This document shows positions 57,235-64,000 of a DNA stretch of 64,000 nucleotides, one piece after another. Origin of the DNA: Actinoplanes aureus (GTDB lineage: Bacteria > Actinomycetota > Actinomycetes > Mycobacteriales > Micromonosporaceae); NCBI RefSeq assembly GCF_015704865.1, contig NZ_JADQTO010000011.1:243508-307507 (forward strand), given 5' to 3'. Position 1 is the stretch's first letter. Each line of letters opens with the position of its first letter. Both the position numbers and the translations under genes were made by a program. The notes beneath the pieces are model-generated. The model saw only the letters and a list, made by a program, of their open reading frames with translations. It did no database searches and was not told the origin of the DNA.

Positions 57235-57721
57235 TCAGGCCAGGCGGGAGCGCTGGATCGCCCGGACGCCGACCACCGCGAGCGGGGCGAACAGGCCGGT
57301 GAAGACCAGGCCGTACACCAGGGTCGGGCTGACCGGCACGGTGAACATGCCGATCAGGGCGACCACGTACACGCCGGTGGCCCACCAGCCGAGCACCCCG
57401 GCCCGGGCCAGGCCGATGTAAAGCAGCAGCAGACCGAGGAAGCCGATCATGGCCACGTCCCGCCACGGGCTGAGCAGCGCGCTGGCGTCCACCGCGTCGG
57501 AGATCTGCACGGCCACGTCCATCGGCACCCGGTTGCATGGTGAGCACCGCGGTGATCATGCCGATCAGGGTGAGCACCCGGCCGCGGGCGCCGCGGACCA
57601 GCAGCGGTACGACCAGCAGCCCGACCCCGGTGAGCATGTTCGAGTAGTGCAGGAACATCGCCGAGACCTGGGTCATCGTGTCGTCGCGGGTCAGCGACTC
57701 GATGTAGTCGGCGGTGCCCGG
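57235..57721 (-). pseudogene. Truncated and frameshifted membrane-protein gene
   Basis: On the minus strand one frame gives GTADYIESLTRDDT, then MTQVSAMFLHYSNMLTGVGL and VLTLIGMITAVLTM down to about 57535. There the sense frame shifts, and the continuing frame gives RVPMDVAVQISDAVDA and about 90 residues of membrane helices to a stop at 57235. The two parts look like one membrane protein with a lost middle piece and a frame change. At the 5' end, past about 57721, the frame becomes Arg/Pro-rich nonsense and no start is found, so the beginning was also deleted. A sequencing error could explain the frameshift, but not the missing start. Confidence 0.75.
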
Positions 57722-57744
57722 CGATCCCGGCGATACTCGGGCCG

Positions 57745-58461
57745 GTGGTCGGCCTGCTCGCGGTCGCCGAGGCGTACCTCGATGCCGTCTTCGCGGCGCA
57801 CGCCGCGGCGGTGTGGGCGCCCGGCCTGCTGCTCGGCGCCGGAATCCTGCTCGCCACCTGGTTCCCGGTGGCGGGCGCGCTCACCGCGGTCGCCTGTTTC
57901 CCGCTCGGCCTGCTGGTCGGTGCGCCGGACATCGGCGGCGCCGGCCTGATCGGGCTGATCGGCATCACCGCCTGGGCCGGCTGGCGGCTGCCCCGGCGTC
58001 GCTCGCTGGTGGTGCTCGCCGCCGCGATGGCGGCCGGCGTGCTCACCTCGCTGCTGGCCGGGCAGTCCGCCTGGGAGGCGATCTTCCAGCCGGCCATCCT
58101 GGTGCCCGGCTGGTTCCTCGCCCTGCGTGCCGGGGTCAGCGGGTTCCTGCTCAAGGTGGCCCCGCCCGAGCAGCTGATCGAGGCGGTCCGCACGGTCGCC
58201 GCCGGGCAGGGCCTGCTCGACCCGGCGGTGACCCTGCGGGTGATCGCCGCGTTCGCCGCGACCGAGCCGCCGGCCCCGCCCGACCCCGGGCTCCAGCAGC
58301 TCACCCCGCACGAGCAGGACGTACTGCGGCTGCTCGCGGAGGGCCTGTCCAACGCCGAGATCGCCGCCCGGAGGTATCTGGGCGAGGCGACGGTGAAGAC
58401 CCACCTGTCCCGGATCCTGATGAAACTGGGCCTCAAGACCCGGGTTCAGGCGGTGGTCTAG
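57745..58461 (+). CDS. Kinase-membrane-domain / response-regulator chimera
   Basis: A 238-residue open frame. Residues 1-125 are membrane helices like the sensor part of NarL-partner histidine kinases (WAPGLLLGAGILLATWF, WAGWRLPRRRSLVVLA). From residue about 127 it becomes the end of a receiver domain (RAGVSGFLLKVAPPEQLIEAV), then a LuxR-type HTH (LTPHEQDVLRLLAEGLSNAEIAARR) ending at 238. The kinase catalytic core and the Asp-containing half of the receiver are missing. The join (near 58123) keeps the frame. The start (GTG 57745) is inside a helix (AILGPVVGLLAV reads through upstream), so the N-terminus is cut too. It may be a dead remnant or a new membrane-tethered regulator. Confidence 0.75.
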   Translation: MVGLLAVAEAYLDAVFAAHAAAVWAPGLLLGAGILLATWFPVAGALTAVACFPLGLLVGAPDIGGAGLIGLIGITAWAGWRLPRRRSLVVLAAAMAAGVLTSLLAGQSAWEAIFQPAILVPGWFLALRAGVSGFLLKVAPPEQLIEAVRTVAAGQGLLDPAVTLRVIAAFAATEPPAPPDPGLQQLTPHEQDVLRLLAEGLSNAEIAARRYLGEATVKTHLSRILMKLGLKTRVQAVV

Positions 58462-58510
58462 GCGTACCGCACCGGGCTGGCCTAGCCGGGTACTTGGATC
58501 GGGCCGGGCA

Positions 58511-58523
58511 TGGTGTTACACCA
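58511..58523. promoter_or_regulatory. Small palindrome TGGTGTTACACCA before the SDR gene
   Basis: Six-base perfect arms around a single T, 7 bp before the GTG of the SDR gene. It could be an operator for the LacI-type regulator of this cluster. No second copy was seen before the PhyH gene. Confidence 0.35.
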
Positions 58524-58529
58524 GTCGAT

Positions 58530-59303
58530 GTGGACGGACGACTGCTGGCCGACAAAGTGGTGCTGATCAGCGGCGGCACACAGGGCGTCGGCGCCGGGAT
58601 CGCCCGGGCGGCGGCTGGTGCGGGCGCCGCGGTCGTGGTGACCGGTCGGCGACCCGAGCCGGGGGAGGCGCTGGTCGCCGAACTGCCCGGCCGGGCCTGC
58701 TACGTGCCGGCCGACGTCGCGGACGTCGCCTCCGCCCGGGCCTGCGTCGCCACCGCGATCGCCCGGTTCGGCCGGGTGGACTGCCTGGTCAACGCCGCCG
58801 GGCTGACCTCGCGCGGCACCCTGCTGGACACCACGCCGCAGTTGTTCGACCAGCACATCGCGGTCAACCTGCGCGGGCCGTTCTTCCTGATGCAGGCGGT
58901 CGTCGCGGACATGCTGCACCGGGGCGGCGGCGGCACGATCGTCAACATCCTGTCCAGCTCCGAGCTGGGCGGCCAGCCGTACCTGGCGCCGTACGTGGCG
59001 GCCAAGGCGGGGCTGGCCGGGCTGACCCGCAACGCCGCCCACGCGCACCGGTTCGACCGGATCCGGATCAACGGACTCGACATCGGCTGGACCGACACCG
59101 AGGGCGAGGACCGTACCCAGCGTGAGTTCCACGGCGCCGGCGACGACTGGCGCGAGCGGGCCGGGCGGACCCTGCCGATGGGCCGGCTCAGCCGGGTGGA
59201 CGAGATCGCCGACTTCGTCGTCTTCCTGCTCTCCGACCGCAGCGGCGTGGTCACCGGCTCGGTCATCGACTGGGACCAGCACGTTCCCGGCGGGCTGGAC
59301 TGA
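58530..59303 (+). CDS. Short-chain dehydrogenase/reductase (SDR)
   Basis: A 257-residue classical SDR. The cofactor motif is SGGTQGVGAGIA (TGxxxGxG type), NAAG near residue 91, and the catalytic Ser...Tyr-x-x-x-Lys in SSSELGG, then PYVAAKAG with Tyr replaced by a nearby APYVAAK pattern. The C-terminal DWDQHVPGG is family-like. Start at GTG 58530 follows a GATCGGG-rich leader. It stands 1 bp before the MocA-type gene, so they form an operon oxidising a sugar or cyclitol. Confidence 0.88.
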   Translation: MDGRLLADKVVLISGGTQGVGAGIARAAAGAGAAVVVTGRRPEPGEALVAELPGRACYVPADVADVASARACVATAIARFGRVDCLVNAAGLTSRGTLLDTTPQLFDQHIAVNLRGPFFLMQAVVADMLHRGGGGTIVNILSSSELGGQPYLAPYVAAKAGLAGLTRNAAHAHRFDRIRINGLDIGWTDTEGEDRTQREFHGAGDDWRERAGRTLPMGRLSRVDEIADFVVFLLSDRSGVVTGSVIDWDQHVPGGLD

Positions 59304-59304
59304 C

Positions 59305-60303
59305 ATGCGGGTCGGCGTCATCGGACTCGGGCGCATCGGCGCCCGGCACGCGGCGACGCTGCTCGACCTGCCCGGCGTGGACTCCGTGGTGGTCACCGAC
59401 GCGGTGCCGGCCACGATCGAACGGGTGAGCGCCGACCTGGACGTCGAGACGGCCGCCACGCCGTCGGCACTGCTGGGGGCGAACGTCGACGGCGTGGTGA
59501 TCGCCGCCGCGACCGGCGCACACGCGGAACTGATCGGCGCCGCGGTCCAGGCCGGTGTGCCGGTGTTCTGTGAGAAGCCGGTCGCCGGCACCGTCGAGGA
59601 GGCGGTGGCCGTCCAGCAGCGGGTGCGGGGGCGGGGTGTGCCCGTACAGATCGGGTTCAACCGCCGCTTCGACCCGGGCGTCGTGGCGGCCCGGCGCGCG
59701 GTGCTGTCCGGGGTGCTGGGGCGGCTGCACACCGTACGCTCCACCACGATGGATCCGGCGCCACCGCCGGCGACCTACCTGGCCGCCTCCGGCGGCATCT
59801 TCCGCGACTGCGCGGTACACGACTTCGACGTGATCCGGTACGTGACCGGCCGCGAGGTGACCGAGGTCTACGCGGCCGGAGACGCCGACACCGTGTCCAC
59901 GCTGCTCACCCTCGACGACGGAGCCGTGGCGGTGGTCTCCAACACCCGGTACAACGGGGCCGGGTACGACGTCCGCCTGGAACTGCACGGCTCCCGCGCC
60001 AGCGTCGCGGCCGGCTGGGACGATCGCATGCCGATGCGCTCCACCGAACCGGGCGCCCGGATCCCGGCGGCCGAGCCGTACCGGTTCTTCCTCGACCGGT
60101 TCGCCGCCGCCTACCGCGCGGAGCTGGCGGCCTTCCTCGAGGTCATCGCCGGAGCCCGCCGGTCACCGTGCACGATCACGGACGGGGTCGAGGCGGCCCG
60201 GATCGCCGAGGCCTGCGACCGGTCGCTTGACGAACACCGGCCGGTCGCGCTCGACGAGATCAGTCCGGGCCGAGGCGGGCCGGTGGGGCGTTGTGCGGGG
60301 TGA
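59305..60303 (+). CDS. Gfo/Idh/MocA oxidoreductase, inositol 2-dehydrogenase-like
   Basis: A 332-residue enzyme. NAD motif GVIGLGRIGARHA at 4-16; EKPVAGT near 94 with the conserved Lys; FNRRFDPGV; and the active-site segment GGIFRDCAVHDFDVIRY with Asp/His at the IDH positions. This fits IolG-type myo-inositol or scyllo-inositol dehydrogenases. It is preceded by an SDR gene and followed by an overlapping convergent LacI gene. Confidence 0.88.
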   Translation: MRVGVIGLGRIGARHAATLLDLPGVDSVVVTDAVPATIERVSADLDVETAATPSALLGANVDGVVIAAATGAHAELIGAAVQAGVPVFCEKPVAGTVEEAVAVQQRVRGRGVPVQIGFNRRFDPGVVAARRAVLSGVLGRLHTVRSTTMDPAPPPATYLAASGGIFRDCAVHDFDVIRYVTGREVTEVYAAGDADTVSTLLTLDDGAVAVVSNTRYNGAGYDVRLELHGSRASVAAGWDDRMPMRSTEPGARIPAAEPYRFFLDRFAAAYRAELAAFLEVIAGARRSPCTITDGVEAARIAEACDRSLDEHRPVALDEISPGRGGPVGRCAG

Positions 60304-61285
60304 TGATCTGGATCGCCGACGGCGTCCACGGCTGCGGGCCCGGGATCACCTTGCGTGCGCGCAGCACCGCCTGGCAGGCCCGGCGGACGTCCTGGCGCAG
60401 GTCGTGATGCAGGACCGCGGAGATCAGCCGCTGCCGTAGCAGGGGAGTGTTGTCGCCGTCGAGGTCGTGCGCGATGAAGACCGAGTAGGACCGGCTCTCA
60501 GCCCGGAAAGCGTCGATCACGGCCGTGGTTCCGCCGGCTCCGGCGTACATCGAATAAACGGCGTTGATCCCCGGATGCCGGCGCAGGGCTGCCCGGGCCG
60601 CCGCATGGACCGCCGAAGGGCGGTCCTCCGCATCGACGATGTCGATGCGGAGCCGGGCCGGCGCCAGCGAGCGCAACTCGGCGCCGAAGCCCACCGCACG
60701 CTCATCCTCGCCGCGATAGGCACCCTCACCGCGTACGACCAGCACGTCACCGGGTCGTTCACCAAGCCATTGCTGTACGAGGTACGCGGCCGTCGCGCCC
60801 GCGGCCCGGTTGTCGATGCCCACGTAGACGGCCCGGCGGCTCGCCGGCAGATCGGTGACCAGGGTGACGACCGGCAGGTCGAGGCGGTTCACGGCGGCCA
60901 CCACCGGCGGCACGTCCGGCGCCTTGAGGATCACGCCGTGCGAACCGGTTCGCGGTATCCGGTCCAGCGCCGCCAGGAGATCATCGGGGCTCGCGGGGCG
61001 GTGGAACCGGGCCCGGAACACGACCGGCCGCAGCGCCGGCAACTCGGCCTCGACGGCGGCCCGGACCGCGTCCGAGAACCGGGGCGGCGCCTGCACCACG
61101 ACGTCGATCATGAAGGTGCGGCCGCCCAGGACCAGCTGTGCGCGCTGCCGGTCCAGGTCGTCGACGGCCCGGTGCACCTGGTGGACGGTGCTCTCGCGTA
61201 CCCCGCCGCGCTCGTGCAGGACCCGGTCCACGGTGGCCTCGCTCAGGCCGGCCTGCGCGGCGATCTCCCGGATCCGGTACCGCAT
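60260..61285 (-). CDS. LacI-family regulator of the cyclitol/sugar cluster
   Basis: A 341-residue regulator. Headpiece YRIREIAAQAGLSEATVDRVLHERGGV at residues 3-30; sugar-binding domain begins near 60 (IDVVVQAPPRFSDAVRAAVEAEL) with a TMxxxxG-like ending. It is of the subgroup with an extended hinge (RvlH-type). Its start is divergent from the PhyH gene, and the 3' end overlaps the MocA-like gene by 44 bp. It probably controls both sides. Confidence 0.88.
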   Translation of the reverse strand: MRYRIREIAAQAGLSEATVDRVLHERGGVRESTVHQVHRAVDDLDRQRAQLVLGGRTFMIDVVVQAPPRFSDAVRAAVEAELPALRPVVFRARFHRPASPDDLLAALDRIPRTGSHGVILKAPDVPPVVAAVNRLDLPVVTLVTDLPASRRAVYVGIDNRAAGATAAYLVQQWLGERPGDVLVVRGEGAYRGEDERAVGFGAELRSLAPARLRIDIVDAEDRPSAVHAAARAALRRHPGINAVYSMYAGAGGTTAVIDAFRAESRSYSVFIAHDLDGDNTPLLRQRLISAVLHHDLRQDVRRACQAVLRARKVIPGPQPWTPSAIQIITPHNAPPARLGPD

Positions 61286-61358
61286 GCCGTCCAGCCTGAG
61301 GTCGTTTTGAGGGTTTCCACAAGGCCCGTCGACGTCCGTGGATTCCTACGCTCGGCTC

Positions 61359-62471
61359 ATGACTTGGTTCACCGCAGCAGACTGCGACCTCAAGGAGTTC
61401 CGGGTCCTGGTCGAGCAGACCACCGACCCCCGCGACTACCCGTACGCCTCCTCCGTCGAACAGAACGTACCCATCTACGGCCCGCTGCCCGCCGATCGCC
61501 GTGCGGTGCAGGCCGAACTCGTCCGTGCCCTCGCTGACGGGCCCGGCATCGTGGTGTTCCGGGACGCTTTCGACCCGGCCGTCATCGACCGGGCGACCGA
61601 GGTCTTCCATGAGATGATCGCCGCCCAGAAGGCGTCCGGGGTGGCCGGCGGCGACCACTTCGCGCCGCCCGGCGCCAACGACCGGGTGTGGGGCGCCCTC
61701 GACAAGTTCGCCCTGCGTGATCCCGCGGCGTTCGCGGCGTACTACGCCAACGACGTGCTCGCCCTGGTCAGCGAGGCCTGGCTGGGCACCGGATACCAGG
61801 TCACCTCGCAGATCAACGTGGTCAACCCGGGCGGGAAGGCGCAGGTCGCGCACCGCGACTACCACCTCGGGTTCATGTCGCAGGAGCAGGCGCTGCGCTA
61901 CCCCGCGCACATCCACCAGCTGTCACCGGCGCTCACCCTGCAGGGCGCCGTCGCGCACGTCGACATGCCGGTGGAGACCGGGCCGACGCTGTACCTGCCG
62001 CACTCGCAGAAGTACCCGGCCGGCTACATCGCCTTCCACCAGCCGGAATTCACCGAGTACTTCGAAGCCGGTTACGTGCAGCTTCCGCTGCACAAGGGGG
62101 ACGCGGTCTTCTTCAACCCCGCGCTTTTCCACGGTGCCGGCACCAACAAGACCGCAGATGTACGCCGGATGGCGAACCTCCTTCAGGTCTCGTCCGCGTT
62201 CGGCCGAGCCATGGAGTCGGTGGACCGGCTCGCGATGTCGGTGGCGTTGTACCCGGTGCTGCGCGGGCTGACCGACGCCGGCGCGGTGCGCAACGTGGTC
62301 GCGGCGTCGGCCGAGGGGTACGCGTTCCCGGCCAACCTGGATCGGGACCAGCCGGTGGACGGGCTGGCGCCGGTGACCCAGGCGGAGCTCGTGCTGCGGG
62401 CGGTGCGGGAGGAATGGAGTGCCGAGCGGTTCACCGAAGAGCTGGAGGCGCAGGCGCGTCGGCGCGCCTGA
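61359..62471 (+). CDS. Phytanoyl-CoA dioxygenase (PhyH) family Fe(II)/2-oxoglutarate enzyme
   Basis: A 370-residue double-stranded beta-helix enzyme. The iron ligands are His165 and Asp167 in VAHRDYHLGF and a later His258 in PALFHGAG. An Arg for 2-oxoglutarate is expected after it (ADVRRMANLLQ). The substrate is unknown; in this context it may hydroxylate a small polyol or an aromatic compound. ATG at 61359 is chosen; 21 bp upstream an ATG is possible. It is divergent from the LacI gene. Confidence 0.88.
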   Translation: MTWFTAADCDLKEFRVLVEQTTDPRDYPYASSVEQNVPIYGPLPADRRAVQAELVRALADGPGIVVFRDAFDPAVIDRATEVFHEMIAAQKASGVAGGDHFAPPGANDRVWGALDKFALRDPAAFAAYYANDVLALVSEAWLGTGYQVTSQINVVNPGGKAQVAHRDYHLGFMSQEQALRYPAHIHQLSPALTLQGAVAHVDMPVETGPTLYLPHSQKYPAGYIAFHQPEFTEYFEAGYVQLPLHKGDAVFFNPALFHGAGTNKTADVRRMANLLQVSSAFGRAMESVDRLAMSVALYPVLRGLTDAGAVRNVVAASAEGYAFPANLDRDQPVDGLAPVTQAELVLRAVREEWSAERFTEELEAQARRRA

Positions 62472-63405
62472 CGAGGTGGGGTAGCACCTCGGCGGCGATC
62501 AGGTCGAGGTGATCGAGGTCGGCCATGTCCCGGAACTGCAGGTAGACCGTGCTTACCCCGGCTTCCCGGTAGCGGGCGAGCTTGTCGGCCACCTCGGCCG
62601 GGGTGCCGGCCAGCGCGTTGTCGCGCATCCACGGAGCGTCCGCACCGAAGATCTCGAGACGGCGGCGGACCTGCGCGTCGTCCTTGCCGACGGCCACGGC
62701 GTGCGCCAGGGAGAGCCTGAGCGAGTCCGGCTCGCGGTCGGCGGTGGTGCACGCGTTACGCACCCGGGCGAACAGCTCGGCGGTCTCCTCGACGGAGGTG
62801 AAGGCGGCGTTGAACTCCGCGGCGTACCTCGCCGCCAGCGCGGGCGTGCGTCTCCGCCCGGAGCCGCCGACGATCACCGGCGGGTGCGGCGCCTGGACCG
62901 GCTTGGGCAGACCGGGGGAGTCGACCACCGTGTAATGCTCGCCGGCGAAGTTGTAGTGCTCGTGCACGGGTGTGGTCCAGAGGCCGGTGATCAGCTCCAG
63001 CTGCTCCTCCAGGCGGTCGAACCGGGTCCCGGTGTCCGGGAAGTCGATCCCGTACGCCAGATGCTCCGGCTCGTGCCAGCCGGCTCCGAGCCCGAGCTCG
63101 ACCCGGCCGCCGCTCATCCGGTCCACCTGGGCCACGGTGACCGCCAGCACCCCAGGGTTACGGAACGTAGCGGAGGTCATGAGCGTGCCGAGCCGGATCC
63201 GGCTGGTCTCCCGGGCCAGCCCGGCCAGCGTGATCCACGAGTCGGTCGGGCCGGGCAGGCCGTCACCGGGGCCGTTCCCGTTCCGCAGGAAGTGATCAGA
63301 GCGGAAGAACGCGTCGAACCCGCACTCTTCGGCTTGGCGTGCCAGCGCCAGCTGATCGTCGTAGGAGGCGCCTTCCTGGGGCTCGGTGAACACTCTGAGC
63401 AACAT
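62431..63405 (-). CDS. LLM-class F420-dependent oxidoreductase
   Basis: A 324-residue TIM-barrel protein. LALARQAEECGFDAFFRSDHFL near residues 20-41, RIRLGTLMTSATFRNPGVLAVTVAQVDRMSGGRVELGLGAGW near 70-110, and the C-terminal MADLDHLDLIAAEVLP are family signatures. It transfers hydride using F420H2. The 3' end overlaps the PhyH gene by 41 bp on the opposite strand. It is likely unrelated to the cluster's sugar metabolism. Confidence 0.9.
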   Translation of the reverse strand: MLLRVFTEPQEGASYDDQLALARQAEECGFDAFFRSDHFLRNGNGPGDGLPGPTDSWITLAGLARETSRIRLGTLMTSATFRNPGVLAVTVAQVDRMSGGRVELGLGAGWHEPEHLAYGIDFPDTGTRFDRLEEQLELITGLWTTPVHEHYNFAGEHYTVVDSPGLPKPVQAPHPPVIVGGSGRRRTPALAARYAAEFNAAFTSVEETAELFARVRNACTTADREPDSLRLSLAHAVAVGKDDAQVRRRLEIFGADAPWMRDNALAGTPAEVADKLARYREAGVSTVYLQFRDMADLDHLDLIAAEVLPHLVRRADAPAPPALR

Positions 63406-63440
63406 CGACCAACCCTATCCTTTGTGGGGATCATGGAGGC

Positions 63441-63848
63441 ATGCGTCTCCGGATGGAACTCTTCGTCGATGACATGGATGCTTCGATCGCTTTCTACTCG
63501 GAGCTGCTCGGTTTCCGGCTGGCCCGGCGGGGAGTGGGGTATGCGGTGGTCCGTAGAGGGCATGTGGTGCTCGGTATCGGCCTGATAGCTGATACCGGCT
63601 GGGCCGTGCCCGGCATGCCCCGGGGTGCCGGGGTGGAGGTCGTGCTGGAGCTCGACGAGGTGGAGGATGTGGCCGCTTTGTATGAGCACTGTGCCGCTCG
63701 CGTTGGTGGGGTGGAGCCGCTCCAGCTGCGGTCGTGGGGCCTGTACGACTTCCGCCTGCGTGATCCCGATGGCTATTACCTGCGGGTGACGCACGGCGAC
63801 GCGTATGCCGCGGAGCCGGACTCGATTGAGCCCGCCGACGGCTTGTGA
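63441..63848 (+). CDS. VOC-superfamily (glyoxalase-fold) protein
   Basis: A 135-residue VOC module: LRMELFVDDMDASIAFYSELLGFRL at the start and DFRLRDPDGYYLRVT near residue 105. Metal ligands are not complete, as the first His is replaced by Glu in MELFVDD. It may bind an antibiotic or metabolite rather than catalyse. GGAGG lies 1 nt before the ATG, which is short; the start is otherwise well supported by the fold. Confidence 0.83.
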   Translation: MRLRMELFVDDMDASIAFYSELLGFRLARRGVGYAVVRRGHVVLGIGLIADTGWAVPGMPRGAGVEVVLELDEVEDVAALYEHCAARVGGVEPLQLRSWGLYDFRLRDPDGYYLRVTHGDAYAAEPDSIEPADGL

Positions 63849-63898
63849 CCCGAACCGGCTGGCTTGCCGGCGGCCGTCGAGAGTGACCAGATGGCGCG

Positions 63899-64000
63899 CT
63901 CATGCTGCGCTGCTCATGCTGCGCTGCTCGCGCCGCGCGGTGCCGCGCCGCGCCGCGCGGTGCCACGCCGCGCGGTGCCACGCCGCGCGGTGCCACGCCG
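63899..64000. repeat. Tandem repeats at the window edge
   Basis: Two copies of CTCATGCTGCGCTG (63899-63926) are followed by 15-bp units CGCCGCGCGGTGCCA/G at 63931-63945, 63951-63965, 63966-63980 and 63981-63995, running off the window. The 15-bp period would code for a five-residue repeat in any frame, but no gene can be assigned from this end. Confidence 0.75.

Noticed and set aside
63415..63996. Minus-strand frame with VAPRG repeats at the window end
   Set aside because: It is produced by the 15-bp tandem repeat and then runs antisense to the VOC gene.

Overview
The window is very GC-rich, uses many GTG starts, and is packed with short operons. Gene content (SARP and ECF41 regulators, F420-type PPOX and LLM proteins, a pitA block as in mycobacteria, LacI/GntR operators, actinobacterial LexA-type sites) points to an actinomycete, most likely Micromonosporaceae such as Actinoplanes. 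This is inferred from recognised protein families, not from a database match. I found no rRNA, tRNA, CRISPR array, transposase or prophage.

Layout. 1-10.7 kb: end of a galM gene, a tetR-monooxygenase operon with a very long palindromic operator, an alpha/beta hydrolase, a SARP regulator, a pit phosphate-transport operon, a class V aminotransferase, a methyltransferase and a geranylgeranyl-reductase-like flavoprotein. 10.8-20.6 kb: an unrecognised protein with a glycine-rich hydrophobic segment, a GMC oxidoreductase plus aldehyde dehydrogenase operon, a beta-lactamase-fold hydrolase with a lipoprotein, an ATP-dependent DNA ligase, and GntR and LacI regulators with visible operators. 20.6-30.6 kb: an MFS transporter followed by a decayed copy of its own 3' end, a UvrA-like ABC protein, a VapBC-like PIN module, a site-2 protease, SnoaL proteins and an ECF sigma factor. 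30.6-42.8 kb: redox and envelope genes (zwf, NDH-2, cydAB, a second GMC oxidoreductase, MFS, HtrA, PhoA). 42.8-54.2 kb: pectate lyase, an orphan SOS-type imuA', an HxlR/PPOX pair, an ECF41 sigma factor with NDH-2 and a free-standing copy of the ECF41 regulatory domain, an orphan FtsX-type permease, and an NmrA-family protein. 54.2-64 kb: a two-component system, a visibly rearranged locus (truncated membrane gene facing a kinase-regulator chimera), and a sugar/inositol-type catabolic cluster.

The most interesting pieces are these. (1) An ECF41 module: the sigma factor, NDH-2 and an NmrA-family gene are linked by two identical-format promoter candidates (TGTCACA, 16 nt, GGTC), and a separate small protein carries the ECF41 regulatory-domain signatures. 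(2) A 57.2-58.5 kb scar in which a histidine kinase membrane domain is fused in frame to the C-terminal part of a response regulator. (3) Two intergenic repeat families. Copies of one (family B) lie beside gene groups that look incomplete: a duplicated MFS remnant, imuA' without imuB, and an FtsX permease without its ATPase.
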